Assembly: GCA_964494625.1 (NCBI GenBank)
Contig: CAZBRT010000001.1
Coordinates: 248,001-312,000, forward strand
Reading direction: 5' to 3'
DNA: 64,000 nt
Source: UBA2784 sp964494625
Lineage (GTDB): Bacteria; Pseudomonadota; Alphaproteobacteria; Micropepsales; Micropepsaceae
Shown here: one piece after another, positions 15,286-22,979 of the stretch
Layout of the letters: each line of letters opens with the position of its first letter
Position numbering within the stretch: position 1 is the stretch's first letter
The notes under the pieces: generated by a model
What the model saw: only the letters and a program-made list of their open reading frames with translations
Databases searched by the model: none
Told to the model about the DNA's origin: nothing
Translations under genes and position numbers: made by a program

Positions 15286-15481
15286 CCTGAAGGAGCGCTG
15301 CACCTTTGATGCAAACGCCCTGACGCGGGCGCGCAATCTAGCCTTACCGCCCTTACGATGCAAAAGGATTGATGGCGGCCCACCCTGCCCGCATGCCACG
15401 CGCCGCCCGCCGCCTTTGCCATCCTTGGCAAGCGGCGGCCCCGCCCCTATCATCCGCGCCGCTTCGCCGACGCCACGCCAC

Positions 15482-15691
15482 ATGCCAACCGACCAGAGCC
15501 CCATGCGCCAGCCGCCCGAAATCATCCGCGTTCACGAGCACCGCATCGCCTGCGACGGCGGCGATGGCGCTTTGGGTCATCCGCGCGTGTTCCTGGAACT
15601 CGCTCATGATGCCACGGGCGGCATGAGCGCCACCTGCCCCTATTGCGGGCGGGAATTCCGCCTGTGTGACCACGAAGACCACGCCCATTGA
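15482..15691 (+). CDS. zf-CHCC zinc-finger domain protein
   Basis: 69 residues from the ATG at 15482; an earlier in-frame ATG at 15416 adds only low-complexity sequence. It has the zf-CHCC pattern ACDGGDGALGHPRVFL followed by CPYCGREF, giving Cys-His-Cys-Cys zinc ligands. The domain is related to the mitochondrial complex I subunit NDUFS6. Its stop overlaps the TTG start of polA (TTGA), a conserved-looking pairing in alphaproteobacteria that suggests translational coupling. The bacterial role of the stand-alone domain is not established. Confidence 0.85.
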   Translation: MPTDQSPMRQPPEIIRVHEHRIACDGGDGALGHPRVFLELAHDATGGMSATCPYCGREFRLCDHEDHAH

Positions 15692-18612
15692 CGGCGCCTT
15701 CCCACAACCGCGCGCCTGCAAAATTCGGCAAGGGGTCGCATCTTTACCTGATTGACGGCTCGGGCTTCATCTTCCGCGCCTATCACGCACTGCCACCATT
15801 GACGCGCAAGTCCGACGGGCTGCCTGTGGGCGCAGTCTCGGGCTTCTGCAACATGCTGCATCGGCTCCTCAAGGAAATGCGCGGTGCCGACCGCCCCACG
15901 CATTTTGCCGTCATTTTCGATACCAAGCACAAGACGTTCCGCCACGATTTCTATCCGCAATACAAGGCCCAGCGCCCGCCGCCGCCGGAAGATCTGGTGC
16001 CGCAATTCCCGCTGGTGCGCGATGCCACGCGCGCCTTCAACGTGTCGTCCATCGAGATGCCCGGCTTCGAGGCGGATGACCTGATCGCAACCTACGCACG
16101 CGAGGCGCAGACACGCGGCGGCAAGGCCACCATCGTTTCGTCCGACAAGGATCTGATGCAGCTGATCTCGGGCGAGGCGATCGAACTCTTCGATCCCATG
16201 AAGCTGAAGCCCATGGGGCTTGAAGCGGTCATGGAAAAATTCGGCGTAACGCCCGACAAGGTGATCGACGTGCAGGCGCTGGCGGGCGACAGCGTGGACA
16301 ATGTGCCGGGCGTGCCGGGCATTGGCGTAAAAACCGCGGCCGAGCTCATCAATCTCTATGGTGATCTTGAAACGCTCTTGTCGCGCGCGGGCGAGATCAA
16401 GCAGCCCAAAAGGCGCGAATCCCTTCTGGCCAACGCGGAACTGGCGCGGCTTTCCAAGCGCCTTGTCACGCTGGACACACAGGTGAAGCTCGACGTGAAG
16501 CTGGACGAGCTGGCGCTGCACGAGATCGAGCCCCAGCCGCTCATCGCCTTCCTGCGCGCGATGGAGTTCAATTCGCTGACCCGCAAGGTGGCGGCGGAGT
16601 ATGACATCACCCATGTCGATGACATCGCGCCTGCAGCGGCATTCGCTGCAGCGCCACGCGTCCTTGAAGACAAGACGTCCGACAGCGCGAAGGATGACGC
16701 GGTGTCGCGTGACGCCGGTTTTGTCGGCAGAGTGGGTGATGCTGCGATCGATCCCGCCGTGCGGGCACCCTTTGATGTGAAGGAATATGCCTGCATCACG
16801 AAACTGGCGGACCTTGAAAAATTCGTCGTCGCTTGCAGGGCAGCGGGCATCGCCGCGTTTGACACGGAAACAACCGGCCTTGATCCCATGAAGGACACGC
16901 TGGTCGGCTTCTCGCTTGCACATGCGCCGGGCCAGGCCTGCTATGTGCCGCTGGCACATGGCGCGGATGGCGACCTGATGGGCGGCGGCAAGCCCACGCA
17001 GATTGCGGTCGCCGATGCATTGGCCGCACTGAAACCGCTTCTGGAAGACAGGCATGTGCTCAAGATCGGGCACAATATCAAGTTCGATATGGCCGTGATG
17101 GCGCAGCTGGGTGTGCAGATTGCGCCCTTTGATGACACGATGCTGATGTCCTACGTGCTGGATGCCGGGCGCGGCGGGCATGGCATGGATGCCTTGTCCA
17201 AGCGGCATCTTGAGCACACGACCGTCACCTTCGACGAGGTGACCGGCACCGGCAAAAAGCGCATCAGCTTTGGCGCGGTCGAGTTGCCCCGCGCCACCGA
17301 ATATGCCGCGGAAGACGCTGACGTAACGCTGCGCCTCTTCCATGTGCTGAAACCAAGGCTCGCGCCCGAACGCCTGACAAGCGTCTATGAATATCTCGAG
17401 CGGCCGCTGGCACCCGTGCTGATGGCGATGGAGCGGGCGGGCGTGCTGGTTGACCGTGCAACGCTGGCGCGGCTTTCGGCGCGCTTTGCCGAACGCATGG
17501 CGGTGCTGGAAACCGACATCCACAAGTTTGCAGGTTCGACTTTCAATCTCGGCTCGCCCAAGCAACTGGGTGAAATCCTCTTTGACCGCATGTCGCTGCC
17601 CGGCGGGCGGCGTACTGCCACCGGCGCATGGTCAACCGACAGCGATGTGCTGGAGGAATTGGCGGCCCAGGGCCACGAGATCCCGCGCAGGCTGATGGAT
17701 TGGCGGCAATTGCAGAAGCTGCGCGGCACCTATACCGACGCGCTGCCCGAGCACATCAATGCGCAGACGGGCCGCGTGCACACGTCATATGCGATGGCGT
17801 CCACCAATACGGGGCGGTTGTCATCGAGCGATCCCAACCTGCAGAACATCCCCGTGCGCACGGAGGAAGGCCGCCAGATCCGCACCGCCTTCATCGCGCC
17901 CAAGGGCAAGAAGCTGATCAGCGCGGATTACAGCCAGATCGAATTGCGGCTGCTTGCGCATATCGCTGACATCGGCGCGCTCAAGAAGGCGTTTGCCGAG
18001 GGGCTCGATATCCATGCGATGACGGCATCGGAAATGTTCGGCGTGCCCGTCAAGGACATGCCGCCGGATGTGCGGCGGCGCGCCAAGGCGATCAATTTCG
18101 GCATCATCTACGGCATTTCGGCTTTCGGCCTTGCCAACCAGCTCTCCATTCCGCGCGGCGAGGCGGAGGCCTATATCAAGACCTATTTCGAGCGCTTTCC
18201 CGGCATCCGCGACTATATGGAGCGCACCAAGGCAGCGGCGCGCAAAGACGGTCACGTCTCGACCGTGTTCGGGCGGCGCATCCATTTTCCCGAGATCAAT
18301 GCCAAGGTGCCCGCCATGCGCGCCTTCCAGGAGCGCGCCAGCATCAATGCGCCGATCCAGGGATCAGCGGCCGATGTCATCCGCCGTGCGATGGTGCAAT
18401 TGCCTGACGCGCTCAAGGCGGCGCGCCTTTCGGCCAAGATGCTGCTGCAGGTGCATGACGAACTTATCTTCGAAGTCGATGATGCCGAGATCGACGAAAC
18501 ATCCGCACTGGTCCGGCGCGTAATGGAGAATGCCTGCGCGCCGCTCGTCAATCTTGATGTCAGGCTCACGGTTGACGCGCGCGCGGGCATGAACTGGGAC
18601 GAAGCGCATTAG
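15688..18612 (+). CDS. polA: DNA polymerase I
   Basis: 974 residues from a TTG start that overlaps the zf-CHCC stop. Three domains are visible. The 5'-3' exonuclease (about 15-300) has LIDGSGFIFRAYHALPPL, FEADDLIATYA and GDSVDNVPGVPGIGVKTA. The 3'-5' proofreading domain (about 365-560) keeps its acidic residues in FDTETTGLDP near 390 and in YAAEDADVTLRL. The polymerase (about 600-974) has motif A SADYSQIELR near 745, motif B RRRAKAINFGIIYG near 795 and motif C VHDE near 921. It fills gaps in repair and removes Okazaki RNA primers. All exonuclease and polymerase catalytic signatures look intact. The last 22 bases are imperfectly repeated at 20235-20256. Confidence 0.97.
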   Translation: MTAPSHNRAPAKFGKGSHLYLIDGSGFIFRAYHALPPLTRKSDGLPVGAVSGFCNMLHRLLKEMRGADRPTHFAVIFDTKHKTFRHDFYPQYKAQRPPPPEDLVPQFPLVRDATRAFNVSSIEMPGFEADDLIATYAREAQTRGGKATIVSSDKDLMQLISGEAIELFDPMKLKPMGLEAVMEKFGVTPDKVIDVQALAGDSVDNVPGVPGIGVKTAAELINLYGDLETLLSRAGEIKQPKRRESLLANAELARLSKRLVTLDTQVKLDVKLDELALHEIEPQPLIAFLRAMEFNSLTRKVAAEYDITHVDDIAPAAAFAAAPRVLEDKTSDSAKDDAVSRDAGFVGRVGDAAIDPAVRAPFDVKEYACITKLADLEKFVVACRAAGIAAFDTETTGLDPMKDTLVGFSLAHAPGQACYVPLAHGADGDLMGGGKPTQIAVADALAALKPLLEDRHVLKIGHNIKFDMAVMAQLGVQIAPFDDTMLMSYVLDAGRGGHGMDALSKRHLEHTTVTFDEVTGTGKKRISFGAVELPRATEYAAEDADVTLRLFHVLKPRLAPERLTSVYEYLERPLAPVLMAMERAGVLVDRATLARLSARFAERMAVLETDIHKFAGSTFNLGSPKQLGEILFDRMSLPGGRRTATGAWSTDSDVLEELAAQGHEIPRRLMDWRQLQKLRGTYTDALPEHINAQTGRVHTSYAMASTNTGRLSSSDPNLQNIPVRTEEGRQIRTAFIAPKGKKLISADYSQIELRLLAHIADIGALKKAFAEGLDIHAMTASEMFGVPVKDMPPDVRRRAKAINFGIIYGISAFGLANQLSIPRGEAEAYIKTYFERFPGIRDYMERTKAAARKDGHVSTVFGRRIHFPEINAKVPAMRAFQERASINAPIQGSAADVIRRAMVQLPDALKAARLSAKMLLQVHDELIFEVDDAEIDETSALVRRVMENACAPLVNLDVRLTVDARAGMNWDEAH
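18591..18612. repeat. Left copy of 22-bp direct repeat (polA 3' end)
   Basis: The final 22 bases of polA (from GAACTGGGACGA to the stop TAG) match 20235-20256 at 20 of 22 positions. The pair brackets a 1.6-kb segment carrying the HNH-type gene, which resembles an insertion at the 3' end of a gene that regenerates the gene end. Confidence 0.75.
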
Positions 18613-18758
18613 GGGGCGGTATGCTTCAATCCGTGACTCACCCCGGGGATCGCTTTTGGCGACGGCTCGGTGCGCTTGCAAGACAAGCTGTTGGGGAGGA
18701 GCTGACATGAAGTGCGGACGAAAAGCGTCGACACCGACAAGTTTGATCTCAACGAGAA
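18613..18758. other. Gap between polA and the HNH gene
   Basis: 146 bases. It has one possible start with a good site (GGAGGAGCTGAC before ATG at 18704-18706) that gives only about twenty codons. A different frame (18707-18770) reads VDTDKFDLNENYCRMN, which looks protein-like and could be the remnant of a lost gene, but its frame is closed immediately upstream. No gene is called. Confidence 0.35.
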
Positions 18759-19919
18759 CTATTGTCGTATGAATGGATCGTCACGAATCCAGATTTCTCT
18801 CGGTGACATTTCGAACGGGGGCCGACTGTCTTTGCTGCCGTATGGCAACCCCCAAGGCTGTTGATCGGGAACCGTAACATTTTCTGTTCCGCAGCGACCG
18901 CATCTGAATATCAAATCTTCTCTCAGTTTTGGACCTGCTACGATCACGCTACGGCAGAGGCTGCACAAGTAGTCAAACGGGCCGTCCTCAGGTTTGATTG
19001 ACTCGGCCAACCCAACCACGGTTGCAAATGCGGCCCTCGCCCCCGATCCTGCCCGAAGCATTGGCAACGGAAGATTGCGCCGCTCACAGGTGTCTGCGCC
19101 AACCAAAACCGTATACTTCGGAAACCTAAATCGACTGAACAATGCAATATCCACTTTATAAGATTTGCGCCCCGAAATCTCGCATCTCTCCAATTTGAGG
19201 TTATGCAGGTCGTCGGTCCCTTCGCTTGGTGCAACGCCTCCACCCACTAGCAAATGCAGCGGATGCTGGCCTTTACTTCGAATGCTATCTCTCAGATATG
19301 GATGAAACGCGCCTGTTCCAAGCTCGGCTACTGCATAAGAGTGAGCAATCTTGGCAAGCATAACTGCAAATCGATAAATGTCTGTTTTTGGAACTTCGAA
19401 GCGGTCCGTTACTGATGCCGAGAGAGCTGAGACCTGTTGAGTACGGTCGTCTCCCAGCACCTCTACCTGATGCTGATCTAAAAGGTCTCCCAACAAAGGG
19501 GACGTATTGAAAGTGAGCAATCTAGATCGCTGAGGTGGACTTGGAAGCAGCAACTCAGGCGGCCCATAGCTTGGAAGGAGCCACTCCGCAGGATAGTCGC
19601 TTATAGGAGATATCGCATTGGCGCGCACTCCATCACGGACATAGGTGAAAGAGATTTTTGTTGGGCGATTTCTTGGACGTTTTGTAGGTACTCGGAGCTT
19701 ATGCCGAACCACATGAAATGTGGTTCTTAGGCAAAACTGCTCTGCCCAGTTCACAGCGGCTTCGCACGCATGACACGACGCTTCGGGCAGAATCAACAGA
19801 CCTCCAAGCGACTCAGGTATTATGTGCTCAGACCCAAGTGGAGTTCGCCTCTTTTGGGAGTATGCACGAGCGCCGCAGTAAATGCAGGCCCCTTGGGGCG
19901 GATAAACTTTCTTCAGCAC
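18759..19919 (-). CDS. HNH-family zinc-ribbon nuclease-like protein
   Basis: 386 residues. The N-terminus shows the HNH_5-like pattern CIYCG near residue 12, GSEHIIPESLGGLLILPEAS at about 29-48 and CHAC near 49, giving two CxxC knuckles around the His-containing core. A long middle region of no recognised family follows. The C-terminus has a second zinc ribbon, YLCSLCRS and FRCGRCGTENV. Such proteins occur in mobile elements and defence islands, but several HNH_5 proteins are uncharacterised and activity is not shown. Base composition is clearly more AT-rich than the neighbours, and it lies between the two polA-end repeats, both signs of horizontal acquisition. Confidence 0.75.
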   Translation of the reverse strand: MLKKVYPPQGACIYCGARAYSQKRRTPLGSEHIIPESLGGLLILPEASCHACEAAVNWAEQFCLRTTFHVVRHKLRVPTKRPRNRPTKISFTYVRDGVRANAISPISDYPAEWLLPSYGPPELLLPSPPQRSRLLTFNTSPLLGDLLDQHQVEVLGDDRTQQVSALSASVTDRFEVPKTDIYRFAVMLAKIAHSYAVAELGTGAFHPYLRDSIRSKGQHPLHLLVGGGVAPSEGTDDLHNLKLERCEISGRKSYKVDIALFSRFRFPKYTVLVGADTCERRNLPLPMLRAGSGARAAFATVVGLAESIKPEDGPFDYLCSLCRSVIVAGPKLREDLIFRCGRCGTENVTVPDQQPWGLPYGSKDSRPPFEMSPREIWIRDDPFIRQ

Positions 19920-20234
19920 CGTACGTTTGAAAACCTCTCAACTTCTGCCCGCGTGGGTCAAAGGTAAAATCAACCTGATGATTGTATCACGCTCTCTTAC
20001 GGCATCTAACTAGTGGTGAGGTTTTACCTCGTGGTTACGGTGGCAAGTCGAGGTGTTTGGGGTCAAGCATCCGACGAGCTAAGCGGCCGACTGGGCAGGC
20101 CGCCTCGAGCTTGGCTGTGTGGCTCCGCGGCACCAGAAAGCGGAGCAAAACGCGGGAGGATGCTGTCCGTTCACGTTGCGAATTTGCCATTGATTGAGAG
20201 TGCGGAATTTCAGAAATCACATGTACGCGGACCA
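19920..20234. other. Upstream region of the HNH gene, right half of the island
   Basis: About 315 bases with no supported gene. A few short open frames (for example 20013-20270, plus strand) have no start signal or family resemblance. The first part is AT-rich and probably contains the HNH promoter. The GC content rises again toward the right-hand repeat. Confidence 0.45.
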
Positions 20235-20256
20235 GAACTGGGACGAGGCGCATTGG
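20235..20256. repeat. Right copy of 22-bp direct repeat (polA 3' end)
   Basis: GAACTGGGACGAGGCGCATT and two further bases, differing from the polA end at two positions, one of which removes the stop codon. A shorter echo, GGCGCATTAGG, follows at 20261-20271. Marks the right boundary of the HNH island. Confidence 0.7.
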
Positions 20257-20286
20257 GTGGGGCGCATTAGGTGGGCGGGGCAGCCG

Positions 20287-20613
20287 TCAGGCAGCTACCC
20301 TTATCCTGGCTGACTGAACATTGCGGGCCGGACGGACGGTAATCTCGACACGTTGATCCAGTGCGACAAGTGCCTGCATCAAGCGTTCCAGTGAAATGTT
20401 CTGCAATTTGTAGCCGCGGACTTGCGAGATTTTCGGCTGGGTCATGCCGGTAATCCGGGCTGCCTCTGTCTGGCTCAGACCGCGCTTTTCCACCAGCTTG
20501 TTCAGCCTGAGGGCGAGGGCAGCCTTGGCCGACAGCTCTTCGGCATCGGCAAATCCCAGATCTTCCAGAACATTTGATGTGCCTTTGGGCGGAGGAATCT
20601 TCGGGCGTTTCAT
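20287..20613 (-). CDS. HigA-like antitoxin, XRE/HTH family
   Basis: 108 residues from the ATG at 20613, seven bases after the toxin stop; a longer frame to 20643 would overlap the toxin gene. It contains a helix-turn-helix of the HTH_37/XRE type: LVEKRGLSQTEAARITGMTQ, PKISQVRGYKLQNISLERL. It is expected to bind and neutralise the upstream-encoded toxin and repress their shared promoter. Toxin-first order is the HigBA arrangement. GGAAGG precedes the start. Confidence 0.85.
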   Translation of the reverse strand: MKRPKIPPPKGTSNVLEDLGFADAEELSAKAALALRLNKLVEKRGLSQTEAARITGMTQPKISQVRGYKLQNISLERLMQALVALDQRVEITVRPARNVQSARIRVAA

Positions 20614-20620
20614 TTTTTTT

Positions 20621-20974
20621 CTAACCTTCCTTGTGCCGGGCAAGCAATGCTTTCAGACGCGCCCTTGCCAGATCAAGTTCCGCCTTCGGCGTCGCAATTC
20701 CGGACTTTGACTTCTTCTGGAATGCATGCAGCACATGCACGGCATTGCCAATCTGCAGGGCAAATACGGCACGAAATGTCCCAGCCCGGTCATTCTCTAC
20801 AAGCTCATAGACGCCTGAACCAAAGCCCTTCAGCGGCTTAGCCGAACGCGGCATCTCGCCCAGCTGCACAACGTAAAGCGCAACGCCCATGTCTTTCTGG
20901 ACAGGCGCAGGAAATGCCATGAAGTCCCTCTTTGATGAGCCTTCCCAAAAAAACGGCCTTCGGGCCTCCGCCAT
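20621..20974 (-). CDS. HigB-like toxin (RelE superfamily, phage Gp49-like)
   Basis: 117 residues. Motifs of the Gp49-like/HigB family are seen: ALYVVQLGEMPRSAKPLKGFGSGVYELVE, YELVENDRAGTFRAVFALQ and VLHAFQKKSKSGIATPKAELD, quoted as overlapping landmarks. The conserved K-x-K-x-G-I-x-T-P segment near residue 86-94 is characteristic. Such toxins cleave mRNA on the ribosome. It is the first gene of the pair, and its ATG is directly behind a TATAAC -10 box, so it may be poorly translated or leaderless. Confidence 0.87.
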   Translation of the reverse strand: MAEARRPFFWEGSSKRDFMAFPAPVQKDMGVALYVVQLGEMPRSAKPLKGFGSGVYELVENDRAGTFRAVFALQIGNAVHVLHAFQKKSKSGIATPKAELDLARARLKALLARHKEG

Positions 20975-20975
20975 T

Positions 20976-21003
20976 GTTATACCTGTTCGGATATAGAATG
21001 CAA
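20976..21003 (-). promoter_or_regulatory. Probable promoter/operator of the toxin-antitoxin pair
   Basis: On the minus strand, TTGCAT (21003-20998) and TATAAC (20981-20976) are 16 bases apart. The spacer and -10 form an imperfect palindrome, TATATCC-N5-GGTATA, a plausible site for the HigA-like repressor. The -10 ends one base before the toxin ATG, so either the transcript starts inside the gene or another promoter is used. Confidence 0.45.
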
Positions 21004-21046
21004 CCCGGATTCAGATCGCCGTCATAGCATGTGGTCATCCTGGAAC

Positions 21047-21073
21047 AAAAAAGGGGCGCCGGTCGGGCGCCCC
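21047..21073 (-). terminator. Distal copy of duplicated Rho-independent terminator
   Basis: On the minus strand, GGGGCGCC pairs with GGCGCCCC around a short loop and is followed by six T residues. It is a near-exact duplicate of the terminator at 21116-21146; about 50 bases including flanks are repeated. Confidence 0.8.
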
Positions 21074-21115
21074 TCTGTCGTCTCTCGCAGGAAAAGGGAA
21101 AGCAGCTGCCGGAGC

Positions 21116-21146
21116 AAAAAAGGGGCGCCGCATGATGGGGCGCCCC
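21116..21146 (-). terminator. Proximal Rho-independent terminator of the GumN-family gene
   Basis: Minus-strand hairpin GGGGCGCC / GGCGCCCC with a 9-base loop followed by six T residues, 29 bases after the TraB/GumN stop codon. With the second copy it forms a tandem terminator separating this gene from the toxin-antitoxin pair. Confidence 0.85.
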
Positions 21147-21174
21147 TCTGTCGTCTCTCGCAGGAAAACAGGTG

Positions 21175-22143
21175 TTACGGACCTTCGACCGTGATGCCGG
21201 CCTTGCGCAGAAGGTCGATCACGCTTCCCTCACCGACCAGATGACCGGCGCCGACCAGAATGAAGTAATCCTTGTCGTCGGCCATGAACTCGGCCTGGAT
21301 GCGCGTGACCCAACGGGCGTTGCGGTCATCCAGCAGCACCTTGCGCATCTCGGGTGTCGCATCCATGGCTGACACGAGAAGCTCCTCAAGCGCCGCGACA
21401 TCTGCGGCGGCCCAGGCGACCACCATCCGATTGAGCATCTGCGTGTCCGTCTGCAGCTGCCGTGCGCCCTCAACCAGACCAGCAAGTGCGACGCTTTCCT
21501 CGATGTCCGTGAAGAAGCCGATCTGTTCGATGGCAGTCTCGAAGGCAAGGCGGGTCTTGCCGTCCCCGCCCATCGCGCCGTCGAGCACATACTCAACGCC
21601 GGACGTTGGTGCATAGCCATCCTTGGCAGCCAGAAGCAATGACAGTGTCACCGAGGCAAGCCACGGCTTCATCTGGTTCAACGCCACAGCGGGAACACCG
21701 ACAATCGCGCAGGCCTTCTCAAACTCAGCCCAGTCTTCCGCGCTCATTTTCGACTGAAGGGTCGTGCCGGTCGGGTACATGCCCTCCGCCATCACCACCG
21801 CATTGAGTTCCGGCGACTGGAGTTCAGTGGACAACACTTCGGTGACGGTCACATCGGCGCCGGCAATCGCTGCCTCAAGTTCCGGCGTCATGAAAGTGAG
21901 CGCAGGAGGCAGGAGGTGGATCGACCCCATGAAGGTGATGGTCGCGCCGTTCGCCTTGGTGATCTTCCAAATGGCGGGCGTAGCCGTTGTCGGCAACTCA
22001 ACTTTTTCTGCAGTTGCCGGGGCCGGGGGCGCCGCACCGGCATCGGTTGGTGCGCTTTCGCCCCAAGCGGGCGTCACCAGCAAGCCGATGGCGGCCGCTC
22101 CGGCAAGCGCCATGCGGGCATGGCGTTTCAACATCTCAAACAT
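21175..22143 (-). CDS. TraB/GumN-family exported protein
   Basis: 322 residues from the ATG at 22143, which has GGGGAGA 6 bases upstream; the longer frame to 22191 lacks a site. The N-terminus is a signal peptide (MALAGAAAIGLLVTPAWG). The TraB/GumN fold has its paired motifs: FMGSIHLLPP near residue 70 and FILVGAGHLVGEGSV near 295, with ELEAAIAGADVTVTEV between. Members are thought to be metal-dependent peptidase-like proteins, but the function of GumN-type proteins in the periplasm is not settled. It ends in tandem terminators. The HPr gene lies upstream on the same strand, 96 bases away. Confidence 0.87.
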   Translation of the reverse strand: MFEMLKRHARMALAGAAAIGLLVTPAWGESAPTDAGAAPPAPATAEKVELPTTATPAIWKITKANGATITFMGSIHLLPPALTFMTPELEAAIAGADVTVTEVLSTELQSPELNAVVMAEGMYPTGTTLQSKMSAEDWAEFEKACAIVGVPAVALNQMKPWLASVTLSLLLAAKDGYAPTSGVEYVLDGAMGGDGKTRLAFETAIEQIGFFTDIEESVALAGLVEGARQLQTDTQMLNRMVVAWAAADVAALEELLVSAMDATPEMRKVLLDDRNARWVTRIQAEFMADDKDYFILVGAGHLVGEGSVIDLLRKAGITVEGP

Positions 22144-22239
22144 GAGCAATCTCCCCAAAGAAGCGAAGCGCGGCCTGCGCGAACCAGTCATTTAGGCACG
22201 AATTGCGGCAATACAAATGTGGCTGCAAGGGCTGCTTCA

Positions 22240-22512
22240 TCACTCTTCATTGAATTTGGCAGCGACCAAGGCAGAAATGGCTGCCAGCGCCGCTTCGGCA
22301 TCACTGCCCTCGGCCTCGACCAGAATGGTGGCGCCGGGGCCTGCCCCCAGCATCATCAGCCCCATGATCGAGGTGCCGGGCACAGTCTGGTCGTCGCGGG
22401 TGACGGAGATCTTTGCGGCAAAGCCTGCGGCCAGCTTCACGAATTTGGCGGATGCACGCGCGTGCAGGCCCCGCGCATTGACGATGGAGAGGTCGGCTGA
22501 AAGTTTCGGCAC
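22240..22512 (-). CDS. ptsH: HPr phosphocarrier protein of the regulatory PTS
   Basis: 90 residues, the usual length. The phosphorylated histidine is H17 in NARGLHARASAKF, and the regulatory serine is S48 in GTSIMGLMMLGAG. It receives phosphate from enzyme I (not in this window) and passes it to EIIA. The Ser site is the target of the HPr kinase encoded two genes upstream. Last gene of the chvI-chvG-hprK-EIIA-HPr run, five bases after the EIIA stop. In alphaproteobacteria this incomplete PTS regulates rather than transports. Confidence 0.95.
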   Translation of the reverse strand: MPKLSADLSIVNARGLHARASAKFVKLAAGFAAKISVTRDDQTVPGTSIMGLMMLGAGPGATILVEAEGSDAEAALAAISALVAAKFNEE

Positions 22513-22517
22513 GAGGA

Positions 22518-22916
22518 TCAGCCCGCCAATTCCTGACTGGCAACGATCACGTATTTGCGCGCCGCTTCCTGCGCGGTCAGCGCGACCTCGGCAAGTTTGC
22601 CCGTCTTGCGCACCGAGGCGAGCTTGATGAGCATCGGCAGGTTCACGCCCGCGATCACTTCCGCCTTGGCCTTGTCCATCACGGAGATCGCGAGGTTCGA
22701 CGGCGTGCCGCCGAACATGTCGGTCAGGATGATGACGCCATCGCCCACATTCACTTCGACAGCGGCGGCCAGAATGTCGGCGCGGCGCTTTTCCATGTTG
22801 TCGTCAGGCCCGATGGCGATCCCCATGATATGGGTCTGTGGGCCGACGACATGCTCCATCGCGGCAATGAATTCGCTGGCAAGCCGTCCGTGGGTGACAA
22901 TGACAAGTCCGATCAT
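22518..22916 (-). CDS. PTS mannose-type EIIA component
   Basis: 132 residues of the EIIA-Man fold. The phospho-histidine is H9 in IGLVIVTHGRLASEF; DGVIILTDMFGGTPSNLA near residue 58 is the second conserved block. There is no EIIB or EIIC nearby, as in other alphaproteobacterial regulatory PTS systems. It is flanked by hprK and HPr. The rapZ gene that often separates hprK from this gene is absent; only 63 bases intervene. Confidence 0.93.
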   Translation of the reverse strand: MIGLVIVTHGRLASEFIAAMEHVVGPQTHIMGIAIGPDDNMEKRRADILAAAVEVNVGDGVIILTDMFGGTPSNLAISVMDKAKAEVIAGVNLPMLIKLASVRKTGKLAEVALTAQEAARKYVIVASQELAG

Positions 22917-22979
22917 GGCACTCTGGATTCTATCTTTCTCGGCCTTCCCGGCGATTGGGGCCCGGCCATCGGGGCCGGA

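Noticed and set aside
15640..17565. 641-residue antisense frame over polA
   Set aside because: A high-GC shadow with a His/Arg/Gln-rich composition, no start signal and no family resemblance, lying opposite an intact polA.
18704..18770. Short peptide-like reading VDTDKFDLNENYCRMN after polA
   Set aside because: Looks protein-like, but the frame is closed just upstream and cannot be extended; recorded only as a possible remnant.
20013..20270. 85-residue plus-strand frame in the island right of the HNH gene
   Set aside because: No ribosome-binding site, no recognisable motif, and it runs into the polA-end repeat.
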